Shown: positions 45,429 to 55,175, numbered from the stretch's first letter. The stretch is 64,000 nucleotides of DNA from Helicobacter sp. MIT 05-5294 (GCF_000765675.1 NZ_JRPA02000011.1:1-64000); one strand, 5' to 3'. Translations and numbers: made by a program. The notes: generated by a model from the sequence alone, not told the origin.

Positions 45429-47651
45429 CTAATGCGGAATCTCGCAATGACGCAAGGTTTCCCCAAGATTCCTAATTGCTTTTAAATCGCTTAATGTGCG
45501 GATTTTTGGAATCTCGCACAAACTCTTTAGGATTATAAAGTAGTTTTTTAGCAAACGATAGAATTTCATATGTGAGATTCTCACTAACAAAAAATCCGGA
45601 ATCAGAAAATTTAGCATTTTTAATAAAAAATTATTATTATAAATTTCAAAAAGATAAGGTTTATAAATCAAAGATTTTAATCCAAAATGAGTTTTTTGGT
45701 ATTTTGGCACTTCCAAAAACTTCTTCCCGCCCAAGAAAATCTGATAAAAATCAATCCTACAAACGCGCCTATATTTACGCCCTTGCCCTCTTCCACTCTT
45801 GTAAAAACTCTCACCAAAGCTATAAAATTCATTTCTAAGATAATGGATAAAGCGCAAACACTTCGCCTCATCAAAGACAAATTGCCCTTGCAAAACCTCT
45901 CGCAAAGCCAAAACCAAGCTTTCCCTATCTCGCGCCTTGAGATTTAGCCCACAAAAATGATAAAACGCCTTTCCACAAACAATACAAGGCTTCTTTGCCA
46001 ACATCGCATAAACGCCCACGCCAGAATTAAGCGTCAAAACGCATTCGCAAAGTGCCAACAAATCCAAAAGATTCGTATCATCGGGAGCGAAAACAATGTT
46101 TTTATATGCTTTTTTATTGATTTTTGAAGATAAGGGGTGTTTTTTGGCGACAAATGCGATTCCACCACCAAACTCTACAATCTCCAAAAACCCATCAAAA
46201 CTAAAAGGTTCGCGCGTAAAATGCAAAATCACAGAATCGCTTTGCACTTGCAAAGGCACGAACACAACACGCCTATTTCCGATTCCAAGCCGTTTTGAGA
46301 GTTTAAATGCGCCTCTAATCCTACCTTGAGGCTCTAAAAACTTCCCCCCCCCCCCGCAGCTAAAATGTTTGCAATATATTGCTTGGTTTGTGTGATTTGC
46401 TCTTGATTTAAAGGGCGATTCCAATGCTTTTCATCATAACTCGTAGAATCTGCATTAAACCCACAAGAATCAAAAAACCAAGAATCCGGTAACGCGCCTC
46501 TATCAAAGCAGAGATAGGGTAGATTTGCCTCGCGCACGAAATCATAAATTTCTTTGCGTTTGGGATTGCCATAAGGATTTGGAAAGAGAATCGTAGAAAT
46601 TTGTTGCACCTTTAAAAACCCCAAAAACTCCTCTTTGCTAAACGCATTGTCCTTGAAAAACTCCTCCTCGCTTTTATGTAGAATCTCGCCCAAATACACA
46701 TTTGCCCCGCGCAGAGATTCCAAAAGCAAACCCTTATGCCTACAAAGCAAAAGCACCTTTTGCCCCTCTGCATCTATGCTTTGCAAAGGCTTTATGGAGT
46801 GCGTTTTGCGATTCTTTAGATGTTGGTAAAAAAGCGCGTGGTTTTGCTTTTTTCTATCAAAATAACTATTTTGATTTGGCTTAATATGCCAAAAATGATA
46901 CAAATAGATTCCATACAAACTCGCTTCATTTCCTAGCAAAGAAAACCAAGCACGAAAGCCTTTAAATCTAAAAAAATTCCAACTCCCATCATCGTATTCT
47001 AAACTTTTAGGCATTTTATCAAAATGCGTTGTCGCGCAAAGCAAACGCACAAAAAAATCGTGGTCTTCATAACTATGCCCCACAAACGCACTATCATTCC
47101 CGCCAATTTCCAAAAATTTATGCCGATTCACCACCACACTACTTGAAACTAATGAGAAAAAGTCAATCCATTCGCGTTTGCCACTTATCAAGTCTTCGCC
47201 AATTAGCATATCCCACAATGCCACTTCCTCTTCTAAAAGCCTTTGACTTCCTTGTTCGCTTAAAAACACAACAGGCAAACAAATCAGCGCATTGGGATTC
47301 TTGGCTATATTCTTAACTTTGATAAGTTTTAATAGCCTTTGAAGATTCTCGTTTGAGAGATGATAATCCACATCTAAGGGCATTACACAATCAGAGGTTG
47401 CGCACATTGCGCCGAAATTTCTACATTCTCCTTGTGAAAATTATCATTGGTTAATCTTATAATATTTATGTCCATTTTCTTGCACGATTTGTGGCAGTTC
47501 TTAATACTCACAACTAGAGAATCCCTCCACGAAAATCACTTCTACACTTTTCATCACTGCGCAGAGTTTTTGCCTTATTAATCACTCTATCTTTGATAAA
47601 CTCTCGCTCAATGCTTATGCCAAATGGGATAATAATAGAAAGTTTGGGCAT
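45429..47651 (-). pseudogene. Surface-glycan glycosyltransferase with poly-G tract, broken
   Basis: The start is ATG 47651 (GGAGAAAAA upstream): MPKLSIIIPFGISIEREFIK is a family-2 glycosyltransferase N-terminus. It is then broken: one frameshift (near 47560) and stops TAA, TGA, TAA before FSQGECRNFGA. After that, 357 codons are open, with PLDVDYHLS, LEIGGNDSAFVGHSYEDHDFFVRLL (GT-A acceptor region) and CFDRGALPDSWFFDSCGF, typical of capsule (KpsC/S-like) proteins. They run into the 12-G tract and stop. The other frame continues for about 310 codons (VVFVPLQVQSDSVILHFT, LNSGVGVYAMLAKKPCIVCG). The tract is off at 12 and would join the halves at 10 or 13, but the N-terminal damage would remain. 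Confidence 0.75.
46344..46355. repeat. Poly-C/G tract (12 bases) in the glycan gene
   Basis: Twelve C on the plus strand. This is a contingency-locus type tract inside a glycosyltransferase/capsule-type gene, a common target of phase variation in Helicobacter and Campylobacter. Confidence 0.9.
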
Positions 47652-47771
47652 TTTTTCTCCAAAAGCTAGATTCTGTCTTCTACCAAATTATAACAAATTT
47701 TTATCAGATTATTTTTTAACTTTTCTTGTTGTAAAATTCCCAAAACTTTAAAAACCTAAAAAAGGCAAAAA

Positions 47772-48962
47772 ATGAATCAAGAAACTTTAAAACGAATGGA
47801 TTTGGATTTTGTATTGCATACTTATGCGCGAAATTGGACACACTTTGTCAAAGGCAGAGGTGCTAGGCTTTATGATGAAAAGGGCAAAGAATATATTGAC
47901 TTTGGTTCTGGAATCGCAGTGTGTAGCGTAGGACACGGCAACGAACGACTTGCCCAAGCAATCGCAAACCAAGCAAAAAATCTAATCCACACTTCCAATC
48001 TTTATTTGATTGAACCCCAAGCGAAACTCGCAAAAAAACTCGTAGAGCTTAGCGGATACGATATGCGCGTGTTTTTTGCAAACTCTGGCGCGGAGGCAAA
48101 CGAAGGCGCACTCAAAATCGCTAGAAAATTTGGAGAAGAAAATGGCGAACTCAAAAGGTATCAAATCATCACTTTAGATTCCTCCTTTCATGGGCGCACG
48201 ATTAGCACCCTCAAAGCCACTGCGCAGAGCAAAATGCACCAATACTTTGGACCATTTCCCGATGGTTTTGTGTATGCCAAAGACTTAAGCGATGTTCCAA
48301 ACAAGATTAGCGATGTTACTTGCGCGGTGCTTTTGGAACTTGTGCAAGGAGAGGGCGGAATCACGCCTTTTGACAAACAAGAGATTCAAAACTTAGCAAA
48401 AACCTTGAAAGAAAAAAATGTCTTGCTAATGGTTGATGAAGTGCAAACCGGAATCTATCGTAGCGGAGAATTGTTTGCTTCACAAGTTTATGGAATCACG
48501 CCTGATGTGATTACCACCGCCAAAGGTTTAGCGGGTGGTGTGCCTATTGGCGCAGTAATGACGACTTTAAAGGATATTTTTGCGCCCGGAGACCATGGAA
48601 GCACTTTTGGCGGGAATTTCCTCTCTACAAGCGCAGCCTTAGAGGTGTTGGAGATTCTACACACTCACAAACAAAGCGGGGAATTGGACAAAACCATTGT
48701 ATATTTTACGCACAAATTGCAAGATTTGCAAAAGCGCAATGCAGAGATTTTCACAGAAGAAGTGGGTTTGGGGCTTATGCGTGGACTTAGAGTGCGAGAT
48801 TTAGAAACTTTGACAAAATTCCTTAGCGTTGCTTTTGAAGCCGGTGTTTTAGTGCTTAAAAGCGGTAGAAACACGGCACGATTCTTGCCAAGCCTTAATA
48901 TCACCAAAGAAGAAATTGACGAGGGCTTTAAACGCATAGAATCCTGCCTTGCCAAGCTTTAA
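47772..48962 (+). CDS. argD: Acetylornithine aminotransferase
   Basis: 396 aa. Class III PLP aminotransferase of arginine (and possibly lysine) biosynthesis, transferring an amino group between N-acetylornithine and 2-oxoglutarate. Signatures: YIDFGSGIAVCSVGHGN, VFFANSGAEANEGALKIARK, SFHGRTISTLKATAQ, LLMVDEVQTGIYRSGELFA, PLP lysine in TTAKGLAGGVPIGA, and GDHGSTFGGNFLS. Helicobacter-like length, no signal. Confidence 0.95.
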   Translation: MNQETLKRMDLDFVLHTYARNWTHFVKGRGARLYDEKGKEYIDFGSGIAVCSVGHGNERLAQAIANQAKNLIHTSNLYLIEPQAKLAKKLVELSGYDMRVFFANSGAEANEGALKIARKFGEENGELKRYQIITLDSSFHGRTISTLKATAQSKMHQYFGPFPDGFVYAKDLSDVPNKISDVTCAVLLELVQGEGGITPFDKQEIQNLAKTLKEKNVLLMVDEVQTGIYRSGELFASQVYGITPDVITTAKGLAGGVPIGAVMTTLKDIFAPGDHGSTFGGNFLSTSAALEVLEILHTHKQSGELDKTIVYFTHKLQDLQKRNAEIFTEEVGLGLMRGLRVRDLETLTKFLSVAFEAGVLVLKSGRNTARFLPSLNITKEEIDEGFKRIESCLAKL

Positions 48963-49383
48963 TCCAAGGGTCTGTTTAGGATTGTCGCGTCTCTCGCCTC
49001 ACTTATTGAATTACAATCCCAACCAAAGCCTAATGCAAAACTCACAAACAAGAAAAGGCAACTTTGATTTTCTCTAAAACAAGTTTTAGAGAAAATCTTT
49101 CCTCATTGCGAAGCCCTTGTAAAGGGCTGTGGCAATCTATAATCTTGGCTTAAGTGAGATTCTATAATGGAATCTTAAAAGCGAGACTTACATTTGGATT
49201 GCTTCGCTGCTTCACATCTCGCAATGACGAGTTAGCAAAATCACGGGTTGTTTAAAGATTATGGATTTGCAAGTGTGGGCAACCTTAATGTAAATGTGCG
49301 CTTCGGCTTTGCCTCGCAATGACGCAAGTGGTGGAAAAGTATGCAACAAGCATAGAATCTTTTGGAGAAATTCTACATTTCTC
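48963..49383. repeat. Intergenic region with dispersed palindromic repeats
   Basis: About 480 bp to the next gene. It contains three copies of the CTCGCAATGAC...GATTGC element: 49102-49139 (reverse, with a perfect AGCCCTTGTAAAGGGCT hairpin), 49197-49230 and 49298-49324. No coding potential was recognised. Confidence 0.75.
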
Positions 49384-49414
49384 TTGACAAATACTAGCTC
49401 TTATATTTTATAAT
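49384..49414 (+). promoter_or_regulatory. MerR-type promoter of the second alcohol dehydrogenase
   Basis: TTGACA (49384-49389), a 19-bp spacer AATACTAGCTCTTATATTT, TATAAT (49409-49414). Confidence 0.85.
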
Positions 49415-49444
49415 TTCATTTTATTTTTGCTTTAAGGAGACAAA

Positions 49445-50536
49445 ATGCTTTTAAAAGACAATTTAACTCAAGCACAAAATGGACAAAGAATCACGGCTAA
49501 AGGCTATGCGGTTGCGCACAAAAGCGATTCGTTCAAGCCCTTTAGTTTCTCGCGCCACCCACTAGGGGCAAATGACATTTTAATAGAGATTCTGTATGCT
49601 GGAATCTGCCACAGCGACATTCATAGCGCACGAGAGGAATGGCACAAAGGAATCTTCCCAATGGTGCCCGGTCATGAAATCGCTGGGCGCGTGGTGGCTG
49701 TGGGCAAAAATGTGAGTAAATTCAAAGTCGGCGATTATGCGGGTGTAGGCTGCATGGTTAATTCCTGCGGAGAATGCGACGCGTGCAAGAAAAGCCAAGA
49801 GCAGTTTTGCGAACGCGGACAATGCGTCTTTACTTATGATTGCCACGATTGCTTTCATAATAATGAGCCAACCTATGGCGGGTATTCTAACAACATTGTA
49901 GTAAGCGAAAAGTTTGCCGTCAATGTCCCACAAGATGCGCCACTTGAAAAGGTAGCACCCTTGCTTTGCGCAGGAATCACAACTTATTCTCCGATTAAAT
50001 TTAGCAATGTCAAAGCGGGTGATAAAGTCGCGGTGGCTGGATTTGGTGGGCTTGGCGTGATGGCACTCAAATACGCACTCAAAATGGGTGCGGAAGTGAG
50101 CGTGTTTGCGCGTAATAAAAACAAAGAAAAAGAAGCCCTAGAACTCGGTGCAAAGGCAGTTTATACTGACACCAAAGACTGCAAGGAGCGATTTAACTTC
50201 ATCATTTCCACGATTCCGACTGCTTATGATGTCAATGCTTACGCGGAGTTGCTTAAATTCGGCGGTGAAATGGCGATTGTGGGTTTGCCACCGGCAGATG
50301 AAAAAGTTGCTATTGACTTGACAAGGCTTGTGTTTGCGGCGGGTAAAAAGGTCTATGGTTCGCTCATTGGCGGTATGAAAGAGACACAAGAAATGCTTGA
50401 TTTCTCGCTCAAACACAAAATTTATCCAGAAACCGAAGTGATTTCTATTACACAAATCAACGAAGCGTATGAGAATCTAACTACCGGTAAAGCGAGATTC
50501 CGCTATGTAATTGATATGAAAAGTTTGCAAGAATAA
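49445..50536 (+). CDS. Cytoplasmic zinc alcohol dehydrogenase (CAD-like)
   Basis: 363 aa, without signal peptide. Catalytic zinc: AGICHSDIHSAREEW and GHEIAG; structural zinc: NSCGECDACKKSQEQFC; cofactor site AVAGFGGLGVMALKYALKMGAE; RFNFIISTIPTAYDVNAY and IGGMKETQEMLDFSLKHKIYP. It is clearly paralogous to the Tat-exported enzyme at 32629, over the whole catalytic part, including NVSKFKVGDYAGVGCMVNSC shared almost word for word. It should reduce aldehydes with NADPH. The start has AAGGAG and the gene lies behind a promoter of the same MerR-type set. Confidence 0.95.
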   Translation: MLLKDNLTQAQNGQRITAKGYAVAHKSDSFKPFSFSRHPLGANDILIEILYAGICHSDIHSAREEWHKGIFPMVPGHEIAGRVVAVGKNVSKFKVGDYAGVGCMVNSCGECDACKKSQEQFCERGQCVFTYDCHDCFHNNEPTYGGYSNNIVVSEKFAVNVPQDAPLEKVAPLLCAGITTYSPIKFSNVKAGDKVAVAGFGGLGVMALKYALKMGAEVSVFARNKNKEKEALELGAKAVYTDTKDCKERFNFIISTIPTAYDVNAYAELLKFGGEMAIVGLPPADEKVAIDLTRLVFAAGKKVYGSLIGGMKETQEMLDFSLKHKIYPETEVISITQINEAYENLTTGKARFRYVIDMKSLQE

Positions 50537-50921
50537 ACTTGCTAAAACAAACGCGATTCTTAATGCCATTAGCGGGATTCCTAGATGGAATCCCAAAGGG
50601 AATTGCCATACTTCGCTACGCTCGTTCGCAATGACACTAAGACAGACAACTAGACAAAGCAATCCATAATTTGGAATCTCGCCTTAAGGATTCCATTGTA
50701 AAATCCTCTTAATCTCATTATTATAGATTTGCATAGCGCGGGTGAAATTTGTTTCACAAATTGCACACCACGAATTACATTGCAATTCTCGCAATGACGC
50801 AATAGTAGAATCGTAGATTGCCACAGATTCCTAACAAAATCTTCGTAATAACAAGGATAAAACAAAGCAAAATGCAGAATCCCAATCAATTAATCAACTA
50901 AAAACCTTTGCTAATTTGATT
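50537..50921. repeat. Intergenic region with dispersed palindromic repeats
   Basis: About 400 bp. Copies of the CGCAATGAC...ATTGCC element at about 50600-50635 and 50778-50799. No coding sequence was recognised. Confidence 0.65.
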
Positions 50922-50939
50922 TTGGAACAAAACTTGCTT
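50922..50939 (+). promoter_or_regulatory. Sigma54 (RpoN) promoter of the flagellar rod operon
   Basis: TTGGAAC-N5-TTGCTT, with GG (50924) and GC (50936) exactly 12 bp apart, matching the -24/-12 consensus. It lies 37 bp before the flgB ATG. Rod genes are RpoN-dependent in Helicobacter. Confidence 0.9.
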
Positions 50940-50975
50940 ACTCTTTGTTTGAAATTCAATATTTAGGAGTTTGAT

Positions 50976-51410
50976 ATGAGCATTTTTGGTTATAGCCCAG
51001 CGCGTCTTCTCGCACAAGAATCCCTAGACCACAGGGCTGTGCGCAGAGATATGATAGCTAGTAATATCGCGAATGTCTCTACTCCAATGTATCGCCCAAA
51101 AGATATAAATTTCGAGCAAATGATGGCAGCCAAAGCGGACGAGATTTTCAATCGCAACCGCAAATTAGAGCTTGATGTGGCGATTACAAACAAAAATCAT
51201 CTATTGCCTATTGAAGATATGAGTCTCAAGCGTCCGACAATGTTTTATCGTGATGGGCATTTATCTAGAAATGACGGCAATAGTGTGGATTTAGATATTG
51301 AAACAAGCGAAATGGGAAAAAATGATATTATGTATCAAGCAATTATTGGTGCATTACGCAAACAAGGTGGAATCTTCACTTACGCAGTGGAATCTTCACG
51401 CAATATTTAA
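50976..51410 (+). CDS. flgB: Flagellar proximal rod protein FlgB
   Basis: 144 aa. Rod subunit of the flagellar basal body. Family motif LDHRAVRRDMIASNIANVSTPMYRPKDINFE (N-terminal), and a C-terminal helix MGKNDIMYQAIIGALRKQGGIF. It is exported by the flagellar type III apparatus, so it has no cleaved signal. It is first in a cluster with flgC, fliE and a transpeptidase, controlled by the upstream sigma54 promoter. Confidence 0.97.
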   Translation: MSIFGYSPARLLAQESLDHRAVRRDMIASNIANVSTPMYRPKDINFEQMMAAKADEIFNRNRKLELDVAITNKNHLLPIEDMSLKRPTMFYRDGHLSRNDGNSVDLDIETSEMGKNDIMYQAIIGALRKQGGIFTYAVESSRNI

Positions 51411-51419
51411 GGAAGTTAA

Positions 51420-51920
51420 ATGTTTTTATCTAGTTTTGATATTAGTGGCTATGGACTTTCGGCGCAAAGACAAAGAGTTAATTTAATCTCAAGTAACATT
51501 GCCAACGCAAACACCACGCGCACAGACGAGGGAGGACCTTATAGACGCAGAGAACTTGTGCTAAAAGCGTTTGATTTTGATAAAGTTTTAAATCAAAAGT
51601 ATGAAAAAAGCAATAATTTGCTAGAATATGAAGATCCATTAGATGAAATGGATAGTTTTGATGAGCAAAGAAAGCCAAAGCCTACGCTAATGAGCGTTTA
51701 TGTGGATAAAATCGTGCGTGATGATACGCAGCCCAAGATGAAATACGAGCCAAATCACCCAGACGCAAACTCTGAAGGTTATGTCGCGTATCCCAACATT
51801 AACGCAGTCGTAGAAATGGCAGACTTGATTGAAGCAACAAAAGCTTATCAAGCAAATGTTGCTGTGTTTCAAAGTGCTAAAAATATGGCAAGCACGGCGA
51901 TTACAATGTTCCAAGCATAA
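51420..51920 (+). CDS. flgC: Flagellar proximal rod protein FlgC
   Basis: 166 aa. N-terminal LSAQRQRVNLISSNIANANTTRTDEGGPYRRRE and C-terminal MADLIEATKAYQANVAVFQSAKNM are standard rod/hook family ends. It follows flgB by 9 bp with AAGGAAG before its ATG. Confidence 0.98.
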   Translation: MFLSSFDISGYGLSAQRQRVNLISSNIANANTTRTDEGGPYRRRELVLKAFDFDKVLNQKYEKSNNLLEYEDPLDEMDSFDEQRKPKPTLMSVYVDKIVRDDTQPKMKYEPNHPDANSEGYVAYPNINAVVEMADLIEATKAYQANVAVFQSAKNMASTAITMFQA

Positions 51921-51930
51921 AGGATTATCA

Positions 51931-52248
51931 ATGGAAATTAACAAATATGGGGTAGATTTAGAGAAGCTAAACTCTAAGCTCCAAGATGTTCCAAATCTTG
52001 CGCCAAATCACGATTTAAACCCGCCCTCAAAGAGCTTTGGAAGTATGCTCAAAGACGCAGTTGATGAAGTCAATGAATATCAAAAAGTCAATGAGCAAGT
52101 AATGGCGGATATGGCAACAGGGCAAATCAAAGATATTCATCAGGCTGCGATTGCGATTGGGAAAGCCGAAAATAGTATGAAGCTAATGCTAGAAGTGCGC
52201 AATAAGGCAATCAGTGCTTATAAAGAATTAATCAAAACACAAATGTAA
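51931..52248 (+). CDS. fliE: Flagellar MS-ring/rod junction protein FliE
   Basis: 105 aa from the ATG at 51931 (AAAGGA upstream). PPSKSFGSMLKDAVDEVN and the C-terminal DIHQAAIAIGKAENSMKLMLEVRNKAISAYKE are diagnostic. FliE links the MS ring to the rod. It starts 10 bp after flgC. Confidence 0.97.
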   Translation: MEINKYGVDLEKLNSKLQDVPNLAPNHDLNPPSKSFGSMLKDAVDEVNEYQKVNEQVMADMATGQIKDIHQAAIAIGKAENSMKLMLEVRNKAISAYKELIKTQM

Positions 52249-52262
52249 CTTTTACGCCTAAG

Positions 52263-54017
52263 ATGAATGACGCCAAATCCAAAAAAGCGGGTAAAATCCT
52301 ACTTCTATTCCTAACAATAGGAATAGGATTCGGCATATTTTTAGGCACAATTTTCTACCATAATTTCACCACGCGCAAACTTCCAAATTTCCAAGCAAAA
52401 CGCGTTGAAAATGCAATTAGAGGCAATATTTACAGCAGCGATGGATTCTTGCTTGCTTCAAGCAAAAAAGTCTATAAAGCCGTGGTAAATACTTATAATA
52501 TTAATCCACAAAAAAAAGAATTATTCATCAATCTTTTTAGTATTTATAGCAAAATTCCCAAAAGCCAGATTCGCACCAAATTGGAGCAAAAAGGCAATGT
52601 TACGCTTTCTTATAGCATTGATTCTAAAAGTGCGAGTTACCTCAAGCAACTCAATCTCAAGCTTAATCAACTAGATGTTTTTCAAAGCTATGAAGATGAA
52701 AATGGGCATATTTTCAAATATGGCTTATCTGTCGTAGAGAGCGGAGAAAGCAGAGATTATCTCTATCAAGACACAATGGAGCCGATTTTAGGCTATACCA
52801 ACAAACAAAACGATACGAATATCACGCGTGTGCAAGGAGTCAAAGGAATTGAAAAAAGCTTTGATAGCGAGTTAGAACCGATGAATGATTTGCTGATGAT
52901 TGGGCAACGCGATATTGGATTTAATGTGATTCTAAACAAAAACTCTACTTTCAAAGATAGAATTGATGGCTATGATGTGATTAGCTCCATTCCGCTAAAA
53001 CTGCAAAAAAAGATTGAACGACTTGCGGACGAAAACACTAAAGGGCTTGGCGCAAAAGAGATTCTTATCGGAATTGTAGAAAGCAAAAGTGGCAAAATCC
53101 TAAGCCTCGCAAGTAGTGCGCGATTCAATCCTAATGAAATCACCAAAAACGATTATTCTAGGCTCAACGCAAATGCGATTGAATACTCCTACGAACCCGG
53201 AAGCATCATTAAGCCCATTATTTACGCGATTCTGCTTGATAAGAATCTCACGCGCCCAGATGAAGTGATTGATTTAGAAAATGGACGCTTTAAGTTGCAC
53301 AATTTCTATATCACAGACACGCATAAGCTCAAATCCTCAACCGCCGAAGAAGTGTTGCTATATTCAAGCAATATCGGTATGGCAAAAATCGCCCAACGGC
53401 TAAGTCCTAGCGAATACAATGCAGCCTTACAAGCCTTTGGTTTTGGCAATTTAAGCGGGATTGATTTGCCTTATGAACGCGTGGGCGTGATTCCTGATGC
53501 TAAAAGATTCCAAAGCGAGGTTTATCGCGCCACGGTGTCTTATGGCTATGGATTGCGCACGACTTTTATGCAAATGCTCAAAGCCTACAATATCATCACC
53601 AATCACGGAATCTCTTACGAGCCTTATTTGGTGGAATACCTCCAAGATTCCAAATCTCGCTACAAACTCAAACACCAAATGCCCCTTAGAATCCTAAGCG
53701 ACAAAACCGCAAAAGAAGTCAAAAACACTCTAGTTAAAGTCGTCAATGAGGGCACAGGCAAAACCGCGCAAGTGCAAGGTATAACAATCGGTGGTAAAAC
53801 AGGCACGGCACATATTGCGCAAGGCGGAAAATATGTGCGCAAATACAACAGCTCATTTTTTGGCTTTGCAAACGATGAAAAAGGTAACGAATACACGATT
53901 GGTATTAGTGTATTTGAACCCAACGAGACAGAAGCTTATTTCGCGGCGCGCACCGCAGTGCCGCTTTTTAGGGAAGTGGTAAATCTACTCATCAAAGAAA
54001 ATTATTTAAACCCTTAA
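52263..54017 (+). CDS. ftsI: Penicillin-binding protein transpeptidase (FtsI-like)
   Basis: 584 aa, class B peptidoglycan transpeptidase. There is one N-terminal membrane anchor, ILLLFLTIGIGFGIFLGTIF (about 12-31). The dimerisation domain starts with RGNIYSSDGFLLASS. The catalytic domain has SxxK in YEPGSIIKPI (Ser near 314), SSN in LLYSSNIGMAK and KTG in GGKTGTAHI (Lys near 512). The transpeptidase after fliE has the same neighbours in H. pylori, where it is called FtsI/PBP2. It builds septal or side-wall peptidoglycan; which of the two cannot be told from sequence. Confidence 0.92.
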   Translation: MNDAKSKKAGKILLLFLTIGIGFGIFLGTIFYHNFTTRKLPNFQAKRVENAIRGNIYSSDGFLLASSKKVYKAVVNTYNINPQKKELFINLFSIYSKIPKSQIRTKLEQKGNVTLSYSIDSKSASYLKQLNLKLNQLDVFQSYEDENGHIFKYGLSVVESGESRDYLYQDTMEPILGYTNKQNDTNITRVQGVKGIEKSFDSELEPMNDLLMIGQRDIGFNVILNKNSTFKDRIDGYDVISSIPLKLQKKIERLADENTKGLGAKEILIGIVESKSGKILSLASSARFNPNEITKNDYSRLNANAIEYSYEPGSIIKPIIYAILLDKNLTRPDEVIDLENGRFKLHNFYITDTHKLKSSTAEEVLLYSSNIGMAKIAQRLSPSEYNAALQAFGFGNLSGIDLPYERVGVIPDAKRFQSEVYRATVSYGYGLRTTFMQMLKAYNIITNHGISYEPYLVEYLQDSKSRYKLKHQMPLRILSDKTAKEVKNTLVKVVNEGTGKTAQVQGITIGGKTGTAHIAQGGKYVRKYNSSFFGFANDEKGNEYTIGISVFEPNETEAYFAARTAVPLFREVVNLLIKENYLNP

Positions 54018-54049
54018 ATCTAAAATTCCTCAAAATTTCTTAAACTCTC

Positions 54050-54080
54050 TTGACTGATAGTTACTCTTATTGTTTATAAT
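54050..54080 (+). promoter_or_regulatory. MerR-type promoter of the exported reductase-MerR-AKR operon
   Basis: TTGACT (54050-54055), a 19-bp spacer GATAGTTACTCTTATTGTT, TATAAT (54075-54080). The MerR gene of this operon may regulate it. Confidence 0.85.
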
Positions 54081-54112
54081 ACATTCACATTTTTACACTA
54101 AGGGCATTTATA

Positions 54113-54688
54113 ATGAAAAACGCTTTGATTTTCTTGGCAGTTAGCTTAAGTTGTCTATGGAATTTCGCCTTTGCTAATGAAGCAAAGGTTAAAACGCTAG
54201 TCATCGTTTCACACCCCTACCCTGAAAGCTCAACCTTAATCAAAGGTTTAGAATCTGCTGCTAGAAGTGTTAAAGGTGTGAATGTGCGAAACCTAGAAAG
54301 CATTTATGGTTATGATACGCGAAGCATTGATGGGGCAAAAGAGCGCAAACTCACGCGTGAAGTGCAACGAGTCGTGTTTATCTTCCCCACACATTGGTTT
54401 AATATCACGCCAATGATGAAAGCCTATCTGAACGAAACTTGGGGGAGTGTGGGACCCGGGCTTTGGCAAGGCAAAGAAATGCTTGTTGTCGCCACAGCAG
54501 GTGGCGGACGCAGCACCTATGGAGCAAATGGCAGAGTGGGTGTAGAACTTAAAGATGTGTTTTTGCCAATGAAAGCAAGTGCATTGCATTGTGGAATGAA
54601 GTATTTAGAACCGCTTGTTTTTGAGGGAGTGCGAGTAAGTGAGCTAGAGAATTATCAAAAAGCCTTGATAGAGCGACTAAGTCATTAA
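54113..54688 (+). CDS. Exported NAD(P)H oxidoreductase, flavodoxin fold
   Basis: 191 aa. Sec signal LIFLAVSLSCLWNFAFANEA. The mature part is a KefF/MdaB/NQO-type flavoprotein: TLVIVSHPYPESSTLIKGL, RVVFIFPTHWFNITPMMKAYLNETW, VVATAGGGRSTYGANG. Such enzymes reduce quinones with NAD(P)H using FMN or FAD and are normally cytoplasmic. It is first gene of an operon of five. Confidence 0.9.
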   Translation: MKNALIFLAVSLSCLWNFAFANEAKVKTLVIVSHPYPESSTLIKGLESAARSVKGVNVRNLESIYGYDTRSIDGAKERKLTREVQRVVFIFPTHWFNITPMMKAYLNETWGSVGPGLWQGKEMLVVATAGGGRSTYGANGRVGVELKDVFLPMKASALHCGMKYLEPLVFEGVRVSELENYQKALIERLSH

Positions 54689-54698
54689 GGAGAGTAAA

Positions 54699-55166
54699 AT
54701 GCAAAGAAAAGCGAGATTCCATAATCTAGCCTTAAAAGCCCTTATCAGAATGGCAAGTTTGGTAATTTTAAGTGGAATCTGTATCGCAGAGATTGCCAAC
54801 GCAAAGGAGGAAACAATGCAAGTGATTATAGAGTTTGACAACCAAAAGGTGCTTATAGAACTTGAAGAAAACGCAACTTCAAAAGCGTTTGTGGAGATGT
54901 TACCCCTAGAGCTAGAATGGAGTGATTTTGCAAACAAAGAAAAAATCACCTATCTACCAAGTAAGCTTCAAGCAAAAGGAGATTCTAGCTATATCCCACA
55001 AATTGGGGATTTTTTCTGCTATGCACCTTGGGGAAATGTCGGAATCTTTTATGAAAAACAACCGCCAAATAGTGGGCTTGTCTTTATGGGTAAAGTCAAA
55101 AATGGTTTAGGGATTCTAAAATCCCAAAACAAACCTTTTAAGACGCAAGTCTATCTCACACAATAA
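54699..55166 (+). CDS. Exported cyclophilin-like-fold protein
   Basis: 155 aa. N-terminal ALIRMASLVILSGICIAEIANA is a signal. The rest is a small beta-barrel of the 'cyclophilin-like' DUF type: LPLELEWSDFANKEKITYLPSKL, PQIGDFFCYAPWGNVGIFYE and SGLVFMGKV. Members accompany flavodoxins and reductases in many genomes; the function is unknown. AAAGGAGG plus ATG (54816, residue 40) marks the beginning of the barrel. Confidence 0.85.
   Translation: MQRKARFHNLALKALIRMASLVILSGICIAEIANAKEETMQVIIEFDNQKVLIELEENATSKAFVEMLPLELEWSDFANKEKITYLPSKLQAKGDSSYIPQIGDFFCYAPWGNVGIFYEKQPPNSGLVFMGKVKNGLGILKSQNKPFKTQVYLTQ
54803..54818 (+). promoter_or_regulatory. Internal ribosome-binding site and ATG inside the cyclophilin-like gene
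   Basis: AAAGGAGGAAACAATG starts MQVIIEFDNQ, the N-terminus of signal-less relatives. Confidence 0.55.
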
Positions 55167-55175
55167 GGAGAAACA

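Noticed and set aside
51829-51930. Longer FliE start inside flgC
   Set aside because: The frame before 51931 is the shadow of flgC; the ATG at 51931 has a ribosome-binding site and gives the usual FliE length.
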